Assembly (NCBI GenBank): GCA_947303945.1
Contig: CAMYZS010000013.1
Span: 1-35,214 of the forward strand
Direction of reading: 5' to 3'
Length of the DNA stretch: 35,214 bases
Origin: an uncultured Candidatus Saccharibacteria bacterium
GTDB lineage: Bacteria > Patescibacteriota > Saccharimonadia > Saccharimonadales > Saccharimonadaceae
Shown here: positions 1 through 7,705 of the stretch, piece by piece
How the letters are laid out: the number at the start of each line of letters is the position of its first letter
Position numbering within the stretch: position 1 is the stretch's first letter
The notes under the pieces: model-generated
The model's database searches: none
Told to the model about the DNA's origin: nothing
The model's input: the letters and a program-made list of their open reading frames with translations, nothing else
Made by a program: the position numbers and the translations under genes

Positions 1-1
1 A

Positions 2-55
2 GGTATACAGCTTAGAACTCCGCTAATGTGTTGCAAAGGTATTGAGAGGAGTTAG
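2..55 (+). pseudogene. 3' end of an IS481/IS3-like transposase (cut by window edge)
   Basis: The first reading frame ends GIQLRTPLMCCKGIERS-stop, which resembles the C-terminal tail of IS481/IS3-type DDE transposases (pattern LGxxxxTPL). Its DNA (CGCTAATGTGTTGCAAAGG) closely matches the tails at 23105 and 30426, with a 2-base length difference that shifts the frame. The rest of the gene lies outside the window, so it may be intact or a remnant. The call rests on a short stretch. Confidence 0.4.
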
Positions 56-80
56 GTGCATATGCTAATTTAGTGCACCT
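54..80. repeat. Inverted repeat just after the transposase tail
   Basis: AGGTGCA and TGCACCT form a 7-bp stem around a 13-nt loop, starting inside the transposase stop codon. There is no T-run, so it is not a standard terminator. It could be the end of the insertion sequence or a weak transcription stop. From 81 to 165 I see nothing further that I can name. Confidence 0.35.
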
Positions 81-164
81 GAATAATTAGATAATAGAAC
101 TATTCGGATAGGTATCTATTCTATTGTTAGGCGATAGATTCTTTCTTTCAGGAAAACATTGCAT

Positions 165-198
165 TAAAAAGCCTCTGAGATGATAGCCCCAGAGGCTG
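165..198 (-). terminator. Intrinsic terminator of the 230-790 gene
   Basis: On the minus strand AGCCTCTG pairs with CAGAGGCT and is followed by a T-run (TTTTTAATG). It lies about 30 bp past the stop codon. Confidence 0.85.
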
Positions 199-229
199 CA
201 ACGGCGCTTAGTTGTTAGTTGTGTCGGTT

Positions 230-790
230 TTAGTAAATGATACCGAAACGTACTCTGCAATAATCCTTACTATAATCCATTGAGATACCCTCGGGGTAAT
301 AGCGGATTCCGAGCCCACCAGGAGTATCAATAAGCTTATTCCGATTAATCCAGCCACCGTCTTGGCACATATAAGTTCGATTCTCTACGAGATTAAGTAA
401 GAAACTGCATCTGCACATATTATTAACGTCATCGAAGCTAGGAAGAATTAGCTTGCATTCGCGCATATCGCGACGCAAGTTGTCTATATTCTCGTGCGAG
501 AAGCTATTTATGATGCGCCCGTCGATTGTTCTGACGGTAAAATCTTCGCGAAGAGCCTTGAAATCTCTGCCTTTAAAATTGACGGGATCAATAGGAGTCC
601 AGCCGGTAACGGGGTATACCCATAGTTTGTCGCTAAGTCGAATCAGGCCAGATTGTCGTAATGCTTCTTCAATCCTGGCAACATTCTGGATGGCAACAGA
701 GAATGCAGGTTTGTCCGGCGTGGTTGTCGCGATGATTATGTTTGCTACGTTTAGCTTTTTGATTAAAGATGATACTGTCTTGTGATCCAT
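230..790 (-). CDS. Hypothetical protein, 186 aa
   Basis: Not recognised. The frame is open further upstream to 913, but the start at 790 is preceded by AAAGGAGGATT at ideal spacing and the promoter at 885-913 would lie inside the longer version, so the 186-aa form is chosen. The protein has no signal peptide or membrane segment. It begins MDHKTVSSLIKKLN and has a possible nucleic-acid or ligand-binding N-terminal half, with three cysteines spread over the C-terminal half (around MCRCSF and TYMCQDGG). It has its own TTGACC-17-TACTAT promoter and a strong terminator, like the other self-contained orphan units near 18908, 22502 and 30669. Confidence 0.7.
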   Translation of the reverse strand: MDHKTVSSLIKKLNVANIIIATTTPDKPAFSVAIQNVARIEEALRQSGLIRLSDKLWVYPVTGWTPIDPVNFKGRDFKALREDFTVRTIDGRIINSFSHENIDNLRRDMRECKLILPSFDDVNNMCRCSFLLNLVENRTYMCQDGGWINRNKLIDTPGGLGIRYYPEGISMDYSKDYCRVRFGIIY

Positions 791-884
791 AATCCTCCTT
801 TGGAAATGACTCGTATGGAGTCGAGAAAAAAGAACTGCTATCAATGAATGTGAAAGAGCAAATATTCGTATAACGAACGGTATA

Positions 885-913
885 ATAGTAGAGTATTCTT
901 GCCAATTGGTCAA
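885..913 (-). promoter_or_regulatory. Promoter of the 230-790 gene
   Basis: On the minus strand TTGACC (908-913) is followed after 17 bp by TACTAT (885-890). The predicted leader is about 90 nt and ends with a strong AGGAGG-type ribosome site before 790. Confidence 0.65.
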
Positions 914-1013
914 TAATATCTTCTGGCTATATAGCAGATCATGTCCATGAAATACATCATGGTAAATTCGAGGAATTAATTAGGATAATCCATAGTAAAA
1001 TACATTTAGGTGA

Positions 1014-1769
1014 GTGGATGATTATATGGGTATGGATAGTAATTTAATTATTAAAAAGATTTCATTGCAAAGAGATAAAATAAAATCATTTAAACAATAT
1101 CCTTTTAGTATAGATATTGTTAAAAATTTTGAAGAACTAAATATTGATTGCCCAGTAACATTTTTTGTTGGAGAAAACGGAGTAGGAAAATCTACATTTG
1201 TAGAAGCATTAGCTGTTATTTTAGGTATGCCTGCTGAAGGTGGGACAGCGAATTTTAGATATGAAACAAAAAATACTACATCTGAATTATCAGATTATTT
1301 AAGAGTAGGAATTTATAAGAAACCAAAAATGAAATTTTTTTTAAGAGCTGAAAGCTTTTATAATTTTTCATCTGAAGTTGAAAGACTAGTTGAAGAAGAC
1401 AATTTCTTTGGATTATATGATTCATACGGAGGAAATTTACATGAATGTTCTCATGGGGAATCGTTTATAAAATTAGTTCAAAATAGATTTCGTGATCATG
1501 GATTATATATATTAGATGAACCAGAAGCTGCACTTTCTCCTCAAAGACAATTATCGCTATTATGTTTAATTGATCAATTAGTAAAAGAAGGAAGTCAATT
1601 TATTATTGCAACTCATTCACCAATACTAATAAGCTACAGAGATGGAAAAATATTGGATTTAAATAATAATTTTAAAGAAATTAAATATGAAGATACAGAT
1701 ATATATTCACTATATAAAATGTATTTAGATGATGCAGAGGGTATGCAACGCAGATTATTTGATGATTAG
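1014..1769 (+). CDS. AAA/ABC-type ATPase, AT-rich, probably acquired
   Basis: Single-domain ATPase of the SMC/ABC-like type (predicted ATPases of the AAA_21 kind). Walker A is GENGVGKST (about residues 54-62), a signature-like HECSHGES lies near 143-150, Walker B is GLYILDEPEAALSP and the H-switch is IATHSPIL. Length 251 aa is typical of stand-alone members. The substrate is unknown; relatives are found near mobile elements and defence genes, but no partner is visible here. The start is uncertain: GTG at 1014, or ATG at 1026 or 1032. A TAAAAT box at 994-999 would put the transcript start a few bases before the GTG. Base composition is strikingly AT-rich, with third positions almost all A/T, unlike everything around it. 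This suggests recent transfer. Confidence 0.88.
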   Translation: MDDYMGMDSNLIIKKISLQRDKIKSFKQYPFSIDIVKNFEELNIDCPVTFFVGENGVGKSTFVEALAVILGMPAEGGTANFRYETKNTTSELSDYLRVGIYKKPKMKFFLRAESFYNFSSEVERLVEEDNFFGLYDSYGGNLHECSHGESFIKLVQNRFRDHGLYILDEPEAALSPQRQLSLLCLIDQLVKEGSQFIIATHSPILISYRDGKILDLNNNFKEIKYEDTDIYSLYKMYLDDAEGMQRRLFDD

Positions 1770-1793
1770 TAGATTAAGATATTCCGTTGTAAT

Positions 1794-1819
1794 AAAGTGG
1801 TAGATGGCACCACTTTTTT
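1794..1819 (+). terminator. Terminator after the AAA ATPase
   Basis: AAAGTGGT and ACCACTTT form a stem with a 7-nt loop, followed by six T. Confidence 0.85.
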
Positions 1820-1933
1820 ATCACTCCTCACTTCTTACTAATCTCATAATATCATAATTGCTCAAGATAGTTATGCATAATTAATTTATAGCTAATATGA
1901 GATAGCGAGAAACCATACAACTACTTTTGAAGC

Positions 1934-1960
1934 AAAAAGAGGCGGCTCGAACCGCTTCTC
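1934..1960 (-). terminator. Terminator downstream of tRNA-Leu
   Basis: On the minus strand GCGGT-TCGA-GCCGC, extended by GAG/CTC pairs, is followed by CTCTTTTTGC. It lies about 40 nt after the tRNA 3' end. A second small hairpin (CCTC-AAA-GAGG) lies between them. Confidence 0.7.
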
Positions 1961-2001
1961 AACAGATGGAAAAAGACCTCAAAGAGGACTTAATTTTATC
2001 T

Positions 2002-2086
2002 TGGTGCGCGAGACTGGACTTGAACCAGCACGCCGAAAGGCATATGCTCCTAAGGCATACGTGTATACCAATTTCACCACTCGCGC
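2002..2086 (-). tRNA. tRNA-Leu (anticodon UAG)
   Basis: On the minus strand the acceptor stem GCGCGAG pairs with CTCGCGC, followed by A and an encoded CCA. The anticodon stem GUAUGC/GCAUAU closes the loop CUUAGGA, giving anticodon UAG. A long variable arm (GCCUUUCGGC) is typical of class II leucine tRNAs. The T-loop GGTTCAAGTCC is intact. The length of 85 nt includes CCA. Confidence 0.95.
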
Positions 2087-2109
2087 ATAAATTTAAAGTT
2101 ACAACCACG

Positions 2110-2138
2110 ATTTTACCAAAAAATAGCTAAAACATCAA
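2110..2138 (-). promoter_or_regulatory. Promoter of tRNA-Leu
   Basis: On the minus strand TTGATG (2133-2138), 17 bp, then TAAAAT (2110-2115), about 20 nt before the mature tRNA 5' end. Confidence 0.6.
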
Positions 2139-2249
2139 ATTCGGACAGAATCTCTACAAGTTAGTCAAGGCACGGCCTGCATTTATTAAAAACCTAACAC
2201 ACTCATGCTTTTTTGTGTTAATATTAAATGTAATGATTAAGGGTGGATT

Positions 2250-3845
2250 ATGAACAGGATTGCGATTTATCTGAATCAGCATATTGATGGTGTCGTGTAT
2301 AGCGCGCCAAATGTTTTGGAGTATTATTCTACTGATCGCTCATTATTAAAGTTCCATCCACGTATTGTAGCAGTACCAGTCAGCACTAATGATATTTGTC
2401 GTCTTGTAAAATTTTCTAATCAACTCGCCGCCAAGAAAATCTCCTTACCAATTACCGTTCGCGGTGCTGGCTATAGTAAGACTGGCTCAAGTATTGGCAA
2501 TGGTTTAATTATTTCTACTGAGAGATTAAATCACATTCAAGAAATTGACGTACGTCAACGTTTGATTAGGGTCCAGGCTGGCGTCACGCTCGGAGAGCTC
2601 AAGAAAGCTCTTGGCGTACATGGTCTAGACTTGCCTGTTAGCGGCGATCCACATGAAACAGTTGGCGGCCTGATTGCTAAAAACGCCTCCGCTAGCGTTA
2701 ATACAGAACCAAAAACTATCATTGATTTTATTAGTGAGGCAGAGATTATCCTGAGCGACGGCAGTTTAATTACAGTTGGCAATTTAAACTTACGCATGCT
2801 CAAGAAAAAGCTTGAGCAAAAGGATCTCGAAGGCGAAATCTATCGTCGAGTTCGGGATATTCTTGATAAACAGTCGGAAAATATCATGAAGATTGCGCTC
2901 AATACGCAAAATCGTTCCGGATACTCTGGTATTAAATCGGTTCAAGGTAAATGGAGCTTTAATTTACTGCCGCTCCTTTGTGGTTCGGAAGGCACGCTCG
3001 GTATTATTTCAGAAGTCATTCTGCGCGTAGAGCCAGTGTTTGAAAAACCAGATTGGTTTGCAATTCTATGCAATAATGTAAAAGACTTTGCGCGTATTAG
3101 CAAAATCCTTAAGAGACTCAAGTTTACTGATATTGAAGTCTATGATGCAGCATTATTTAATCAGGCAGAATCGACCGGTAGAGCTTGCGGTCTCTTCCGT
3201 AAGGCACCTAGTGGCAGTTATTTGGTCGTCGCCAATGCGAAAGATGATGCTCGTCGCAATCGCCGCCACAAGTTTGCTAAACTTAAAAAAGAATTGACTG
3301 GCAAAGATAAACTTATTATTGAAGACGTTAAAAACTCACGCGATTTTGTGGCTATCAATGAAAACCTTCTCGCATATCTTAACGACTCTAATCCAAAGTA
3401 CTATTTGCCACTTATTGATGGAGTTTATATTCCCGAAGAGAGACAGGTCGACTTTTTGCGTGGTATTCAGTTTATGGCAGAGAGGTTCAAGCTTAAACTT
3501 GCCGTTTATGGATCGGTCGATTTTAACACTTTCACGGTCAGACCTAGTTTTACTCCAGCTACGTCCGAGGGGCGCAAGGAGCTGATCACTTTCTTACGTA
3601 ATTATCTTAAGCTGATTGATATTTGCGGCGGCTACCCTTGCGGCGACGCTCCAGAAGGCCGATTCCTGGCTGTCTTTACTCGTGCGAGCGAAGATGCTGA
3701 AACTCTAAAGATTTATAGCAAAATCAAAGAAATATTTGACCCTTACGACATTCTCAATCCTGGCTTAAAGCAAGAAGTTGAGCCACGCAATGTTTTGCGT
3801 CACTTCCGCACGGACTACAATAACGGCGTCAACTGCGCCAAGTAA
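2250..3845 (+). CDS. FAD-binding oxidase, GlcD/D-lactate dehydrogenase-like
   Basis: Member of the vanillyl-alcohol-oxidase/PCMH flavoprotein family. The N-terminal FAD_binding_4 domain (about residues 35-190) shows PITVRGAGYSKTGSS and the GDPHETVGGLIAKNAS stretch that contacts FAD, then LLCGSEGTLGIISEV. The C-terminal part (about 260-515) is a FAD-oxidase_C-like domain ending FDPYDILNPG, as in GlcD and D-lactate dehydrogenases. The likely reaction is oxidation of a 2-hydroxy acid or related substrate; the acceptor is unknown. No iron-sulfur cysteine motif is present. The start follows AAGGGTGG at good spacing. The gene is monocistronic, about 50 bp upstream of tig. Confidence 0.85.
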   Translation: MNRIAIYLNQHIDGVVYSAPNVLEYYSTDRSLLKFHPRIVAVPVSTNDICRLVKFSNQLAAKKISLPITVRGAGYSKTGSSIGNGLIISTERLNHIQEIDVRQRLIRVQAGVTLGELKKALGVHGLDLPVSGDPHETVGGLIAKNASASVNTEPKTIIDFISEAEIILSDGSLITVGNLNLRMLKKKLEQKDLEGEIYRRVRDILDKQSENIMKIALNTQNRSGYSGIKSVQGKWSFNLLPLLCGSEGTLGIISEVILRVEPVFEKPDWFAILCNNVKDFARISKILKRLKFTDIEVYDAALFNQAESTGRACGLFRKAPSGSYLVVANAKDDARRNRRHKFAKLKKELTGKDKLIIEDVKNSRDFVAINENLLAYLNDSNPKYYLPLIDGVYIPEERQVDFLRGIQFMAERFKLKLAVYGSVDFNTFTVRPSFTPATSEGRKELITFLRNYLKLIDICGGYPCGDAPEGRFLAVFTRASEDAETLKIYSKIKEIFDPYDILNPGLKQEVEPRNVLRHFRTDYNNGVNCAK

Positions 3846-3877
3846 TCTGGCCTACTCTTTATTATCTCTGTCTGTTC

Positions 3878-3886
3878 TGATATAAT
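3878..3886 (+). promoter_or_regulatory. Extended -10 promoter of tig, predicting a leaderless mRNA
   Basis: TGATATAAT ends exactly 6 nt before the ATG of trigger factor, so transcription should start at or next to the start codon. There is no ribosome-binding sequence. Confidence 0.65.
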
Positions 3887-3892
3887 TCACTT

Positions 3893-5200
3893 ATGAAATC
3901 TACCAGTAAAAAACTCAGCACATCGGTAGAATTTACCGTTGAGTTCGATCAAAAAGACTTTGAGCCAGCACGTCTTAAGGCTCTCGAGCGTCTCGCTCGC
4001 AATATTAAAGTTCCCGGATTCCGCAACGGCAAAGCTCCGGCTAACGTTGTAGAACAGCATGTCGACCCTAATGATCTGGCCTCTCAAACCCTAGACATCG
4101 TCGTGCGTCGTGCTATTCCGAAACTATTCGAAGATGAAAAACTCGTCCCAGTTTCTATTCCGCACGTCGACGTTAAGAAATATGTTCCAGGCGAAATGGC
4201 CGAGCTGACTATTACGGCCGACATTATGCCAGAAGTTGAGCTTGGCGACTATGAAAATGTCAAAGTTATATATGAAGAGCCAGAAGTCACTGACAAAGAC
4301 GTAGAGGACGTCCTCCGTCGTATCGCCGAAAGCTATGCGGAGCCAAAAGTCGTCAAACGCGCTGCCCAAAAAGGCGATGAAGTTATTATCGACTTTAAAG
4401 GCAAAAAGGACGGTAAAGCATTTGAGGGCGGTTCGGCTAAGGACTATCGTCTTCGCCTTGGCTCTGGTCAGTTTATACCAGGTTTTGAAGATGGTATTAT
4501 TGGCCATGAAGTTGGTGATAAGTTTGATCTCGATATTACGTTCCCGAAAGATTATGTTAGTTCTGAGCTAGCTGGCGCAAAAACTGTTTTTGAGATTCTC
4601 TTAAAGCAAGTTTCTGAGGTTGAAACTCCTAAAATCGACGATGAGCTCGCCAAGAAGTCTGGCGCTTTTGAAACTCTTAAGGAACTCCGTGAAGATATCA
4701 TGAAGAACCTTAAATCTCGTGCATCTTATGAAGCCGAGGAGAAGTACAAGGATAATCTTTTGAATGAAATTATTGCACATTCTAAGACTGAGGCTCCAGC
4801 TTCGCTGGTTCAGGAGCAATTCGAAAACATGAAAGAAGATATGTATCGTAATCTTCGTTCTCGCGGTATGGAAATAAATCAATACCTCGAGCAGACAAAG
4901 CAGAAACTTGAAGATTGGGAGGCTGAAATTCGTGAAGGTGCACGCAAGCGCGTAATTGGCAGCATTATTGTCCAAAAGCTCGCCGATGTGCTTGGCATTG
5001 AAGTTTCCGAAAAAGAGGCTGCTCGGCAAGTCGTTGAGATGCGTGCTGTTTATAAAAATGATCCAAAAGCACTGGAGCAACTTAACAATCCAGAAGTTGC
5101 TATGGGAATTCGCAATCGCATGCGTATTGATAAGACCGTTAATAAGCTAGTTGAAATTAATAAACCTCATGCTAAGCAACGAAAATCGGCAAAGAAGTAA
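3893..5200 (+). CDS. tig: Trigger factor, ribosome-associated chaperone and prolyl isomerase
   Basis: 435 aa, the usual length. The N-terminal ribosome-binding domain carries the signature loop VPGFRNGKAP (about residues 40-50). The central FKBP-type domain (about 150-245) has VIIDFKGKKDGKAFEGGSA and FIPGFEDGIIGHEVGD. The helical C-terminal substrate-binding domain fills the rest and ends in a basic tail. It binds ribosomal protein L23 at the exit tunnel and shields nascent chains. The start is set by the -10 box exactly 6 nt upstream. Confidence 0.97.
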   Translation: MKSTSKKLSTSVEFTVEFDQKDFEPARLKALERLARNIKVPGFRNGKAPANVVEQHVDPNDLASQTLDIVVRRAIPKLFEDEKLVPVSIPHVDVKKYVPGEMAELTITADIMPEVELGDYENVKVIYEEPEVTDKDVEDVLRRIAESYAEPKVVKRAAQKGDEVIIDFKGKKDGKAFEGGSAKDYRLRLGSGQFIPGFEDGIIGHEVGDKFDLDITFPKDYVSSELAGAKTVFEILLKQVSEVETPKIDDELAKKSGAFETLKELREDIMKNLKSRASYEAEEKYKDNLLNEIIAHSKTEAPASLVQEQFENMKEDMYRNLRSRGMEINQYLEQTKQKLEDWEAEIREGARKRVIGSIIVQKLADVLGIEVSEKEAARQVVEMRAVYKNDPKALEQLNNPEVAMGIRNRMRIDKTVNKLVEINKPHAKQRKSAKK

Positions 5201-5210
5201 CTAAAGCTTC

Positions 5211-5462
5211 TTAAAATCGACTCCGCAACGATGTCTTGTGATGGGTCGATTTTTGTTGTGGCATATTTGCCAAGTGCCAATGGTCGCCATATTCGCAGTG
5301 GTAATAGCTCAAAGTCCCTGATGGCAATCCGTGTTCGGCTTCGACTAGAGCGGCACTCATTTCGGCCGTCTCCTCGTCTGGATAACAAATTTTATGTTTG
5401 TTGCCAACCCAGCATTTCGGGGGATTATATGGGGCAGGGCGTTTATTTTGCGCGCGCGACAT
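5211..5462 (-). CDS. Small Cys/His-rich protein
   Basis: 83 aa, function not known. The sequence follows a pattern I associate with small bacterial and phage proteins (…HKICYPDEETAEMSAAL…, then YYHCEYGDHWHLAN). The Cys/His spacing in CWVGNKHKIC and HCEYGDHWH suggests a small metal-binding fold. Its ATG overlaps the stop of the upstream AlkD-like gene (TAATG), so the two are translationally coupled, and a role linked to that repair protein is plausible but unproven. The last residues run into the shared terminator, so the C-terminus is probably not under strong constraint. Confidence 0.7.
   Translation of the reverse strand: MSRAQNKRPAPYNPPKCWVGNKHKICYPDEETAEMSAALVEAEHGLPSGTLSYYHCEYGDHWHLANMPQQKSTHHKTSLRSRF
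5213..5254 (+). terminator. Terminator after tig, probably bidirectional
   Basis: AAAATCGAC and GTCGATTTT flank a 23-nt loop, followed by T residues. The minus strand is also T-rich after the stem, so it may end the convergent 5211-5462 gene too, overlapping that gene's 3' end. Confidence 0.6.
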
Positions 5463-6157
5463 TAAAAATCTCCATGCAGATAGCGCTGACGTTCGTCTTC
5501 CGCCATGTGCTCAATTGCGTAGCGCAGAGTTGTGCGCGAAAGTCGCGAATAGTTGTCGATTAAATACGACTCCACGACATGCTTGTCGACTTTGCTGTAT
5601 ATCTCGCGCAGCATCCAGCCGCAGGCTTTGTGTATTAAATCTTCTAAATCATCAATGCGGTTATCAATCATTTCGAGGCCATTACCCATGATATTTTTAC
5701 GATAAAAAGCCATATAGGCAACGATCGAAATCCGCCGCCGCCACAAATCCTTGGAGACATTTAGCTCAGCTAGAACTTCTTCATTGTGGTTTTCGAGGCA
5801 CCAGCGTCCAATTAAGTGAGGTGCAAAACAGTCAACCAAGTCCCAGTTATTAATATGGTCAAGATTATCGAGGTAGAGCTTGATGATATCTGTGCTATTC
5901 TTGCGATACTGATCTTTCATAATTGCGAGTGCCGCAAAGCGAAACTCGTGTACGGGCGACTGGAGCAGTTCGTGCAACTCGTTCATTGGCATTTTATTGT
6001 ATTGCTTTGCATGCTTCCGGATATATGGAGTTGGAATGCCGAGCAGAACATCGCCATCGCCGTAACCGCCAGGGGTGATGCCGAAATAGCGCTGCTCTCG
6101 TTCGCCACGGTCGGCGTCGATGCCTTTTTCTAGCTCTGCGATCAACTCTTCTTTCAT
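5462..6157 (-). CDS. DNA alkylation repair protein, AlkD-like HEAT-repeat fold
   Basis: 231 aa, matching the COG4912/AlkD size. All-helical HEAT-like repeats include VHEFRFAALAIMKDQY, NWDLVDCFAPHLIGRW, LWRRRISIVAYMAFYR and the conserved LIHKACGWMLREIY. AlkD proteins excise positively charged alkylated bases without base flipping; the WDxVD and R-rich helices are typical. A TAGAAT box lies 7 nt upstream of the ATG, predicting a (nearly) leaderless transcript. It is divergent from the 6222 gene and overlaps the small Cys/His gene downstream. Confidence 0.9.
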   Translation of the reverse strand: MKEELIAELEKGIDADRGEREQRYFGITPGGYGDGDVLLGIPTPYIRKHAKQYNKMPMNELHELLQSPVHEFRFAALAIMKDQYRKNSTDIIKLYLDNLDHINNWDLVDCFAPHLIGRWCLENHNEEVLAELNVSKDLWRRRISIVAYMAFYRKNIMGNGLEMIDNRIDDLEDLIHKACGWMLREIYSKVDKHVVESYLIDNYSRLSRTTLRYAIEHMAEDERQRYLHGDF

Positions 6158-6186
6158 CAGAGCTATTCTAACACACCTTGTTCACA

Positions 6187-6215
6187 TTGACAAAAACGCG
6201 TTTTTGTGCTATAAT
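6187..6215 (+). promoter_or_regulatory. Consensus promoter of the 6222 operon
   Basis: TTGACA (6187-6192), 17 bp, TATAAT (6210-6215), then exactly 6 nt to the ATG. Both boxes are perfect. The spacer contains the palindrome AAAACGCGTTTT, a possible operator. The divergent AlkD-like gene has its own -10 box at 6165-6170. Confidence 0.8.
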
Positions 6216-6221
6216 GGAGCA

Positions 6222-6518
6222 ATGGAAAGTATGTGGGAAAAATTTTCAAAAATGTATCGCGAAAAAAATCAGCTAAGTCTTTTAACCTGGGCTTATGCGA
6301 TTATTTCTATTGCGGTCGTGATTATGGCTGGCCTCATTGCTTTAATTAATCAATCCGTTGGGGTCGCTATCTTAATAATCCCACTTGTAGCCATTGCTGC
6401 AATGTGTGCTAATGTTATAGTGTGGTCTCTAATCCGCTTCCTTCTTCAAACTTACGAGACCAAAGAAAAAGCTAAACAACGCGCCGCAAAACGAGCTGTC
6501 AAGAAATCTAAATCATGA
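6222..6518 (+). CDS. Small two-helix membrane protein
   Basis: 98 aa. A short N-terminal amphipathic segment is followed by two membrane helices (about residues 20-42 and 47-72: AYAIISIAVVIMAGLIALI and VAILIIPLVAIAAMCANVIV) and a lysine/arginine-rich cytoplasmic tail ending KKSKS. The frame is open upstream, but the ATG at 6222 sits 6 nt after a consensus -10 box, so the longer version would begin before the transcript. Its stop overlaps the start of the next gene (ATGA). Function unknown; the fold resembles small envelope proteins encoded beside RNA methyltransferases only by context. Confidence 0.8.
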   Translation: MESMWEKFSKMYREKNQLSLLTWAYAIISIAVVIMAGLIALINQSVGVAILIIPLVAIAAMCANVIVWSLIRFLLQTYETKEKAKQRAAKRAVKKSKS

Positions 6519-7066
6519 ATCCAAGCGAAGACACGCGTAATCTTGTCGACAAATATAAAGGCCTTAGCAATGAGGAAATTATTGCCGATCTCGACAAAAC
6601 GCGCATCCCGCTCGAAATTGCTATCGAAAATCTAGCGCATGATTTTAATATTGGCACCATCGTTCGCAATGCGAATGCTTTTAATGTTGCGCGTGTACAT
6701 ATTATCGGAAAGCGTAAGTATAACCGTCGTGGCGCCATGGTGACGGATAAATATCTTCATATTGATCATTTTGCGACCGTTGATGAGTTTGTTCAGGATG
6801 CACATAGTCGCGGTATGAAAATTGTTGCGGTCGACAATAATCGTCCGGAGGCTAAGGCGCTCGCTAAGACAAAAATAAGTTTGAATTCAATTCTAGTCTT
6901 TGGCTCCGAATCCGATGGTATTTCTCAAGAATTATTAGACAAATCCGACCAAGCTTTTTATATTGAGCAGCTTGGTTCAACGCGCTCAATAAATGTCGGT
7001 TGCGCTAGTGCTGTCGCTATATACGAAGCGGTGCGTCAACTAGGATTATTACCAAAAGATGCGTAA
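6515..7066 (+). CDS. TrmH/SpoU-family RNA 2'-O-methyltransferase
   Basis: 183 aa SPOUT-fold enzyme. The knot motifs are visible: NLAHDFNIGTIVRNANAF (motif 1), LVFGSESDGISQELL (motif 2) and STRSINVGCASAVAIYEA (motif 3), which bind S-adenosylmethionine and hold the catalytic Arg/Asn. The substrate is a ribose 2'-OH in tRNA or rRNA; the exact nucleotide cannot be told. There is no N-terminal L30e-like substrate domain, so it is closest in layout to TrmH. It is coupled to genes on both sides: its ATG overlaps the preceding stop and its end overlaps the next start by 8 bp. Confidence 0.9.
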   Translation: MNPSEDTRNLVDKYKGLSNEEIIADLDKTRIPLEIAIENLAHDFNIGTIVRNANAFNVARVHIIGKRKYNRRGAMVTDKYLHIDHFATVDEFVQDAHSRGMKIVAVDNNRPEAKALAKTKISLNSILVFGSESDGISQELLDKSDQAFYIEQLGSTRSINVGCASAVAIYEAVRQLGLLPKDA

Positions 7067-7610
7067 GTATCAATTATCTCAGCATTTTCTACGCAGCCCA
7101 AAACTGGCTGGTTTTTTGATTGGGCACAGTAATATCAAAAAACGCGATGTAGTTATAGATATTGGCGCTGGCTCGGGCGTAATTACGACCGCATTAGCCA
7201 AGCGCTGTCGGCAAGTAATCGCCGTAGAGCCCGATCATGAAACCGCCGAACTGCTTCGCAAAAATGTTGGTAAGCTTGAAAATGTTCAGATAATAGAGCG
7301 GGACTTTCTTGAAATGGAACTTCCGGATGGCCCATATAAAATATTCGCCAATCCACCTTTTCACCTTAGTTCGGCAATTTTGCATAGGCTCGATGAGGCC
7401 GAGAATCCACCAGAGGCAATCTATTTAATTCTTCAGAAACAGTTTGCCCTCAAGCTACTCAATAACGATCGCCATTATACTTCTCAGCTTGGAAAGCAAT
7501 TATTTGTACACTATGCTCCGCGTATTCGTCTGCCGATGCGACCATATTATTTTACGCCACCACCGGCCGTGCCGACTGTATTATTAGAGCTGAAGCGCCG
7601 AGAAGCGTAA
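7059..7610 (+). CDS. rRNA adenine N6-dimethyltransferase family (KsgA/Erm), short form
   Basis: Class I methyltransferase. The N-terminus QLSQHFLRSPKL is the characteristic KsgA/Erm start, motif I is VIDIGAGSGVITTAL, the acidic ribose-binding residue is in VEPDH, and motif IV is FANPPFHLSS (NPPF, target adenine pocket). At 183 aa it lacks most of the C-terminal helical rRNA-binding domain of KsgA (about 270 aa). It could be a minimal KsgA acting on 16S A1518/A1519 or an Erm-like 23S methylase; sequence alone does not decide. Overlap with the TrmH-type gene suggests a joint RNA-modification operon. Confidence 0.88.
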   Translation: MRKYQLSQHFLRSPKLAGFLIGHSNIKKRDVVIDIGAGSGVITTALAKRCRQVIAVEPDHETAELLRKNVGKLENVQIIERDFLEMELPDGPYKIFANPPFHLSSAILHRLDEAENPPEAIYLILQKQFALKLLNNDRHYTSQLGKQLFVHYAPRIRLPMRPYYFTPPPAVPTVLLELKRREA

Positions 7611-7690
7611 TTTATAGAGCTGATCAACTTTTATTAAATCAATGCGTATATGTAATGCTGTCTAGTAGCCCTCATGGGGTAGCTTTTTGA

Positions 7691-7699
7691 TGCTATAAT
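7691..7699 (+). promoter_or_regulatory. Extended -10 promoter of the cell-wall cluster
   Basis: TGCTATAAT followed by exactly 6 nt and the ATG at 7706; no ribosome site. A weak hairpin with CCC/GGG and TTTTT just upstream (about 7665-7688) may end the preceding operon. Confidence 0.65.
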
Positions 7700-7705
7700 T
7701 ACCAT

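Noticed and set aside
1927-2130. 67-aa frame over the tRNA-Leu locus
   Set aside because: It runs through the tRNA and its terminator on the opposite strand.
3887-5080. Long minus-strand frames inside tig
   Set aside because: Shadows of a strongly coding trigger factor gene; no ribosome site and odd composition.
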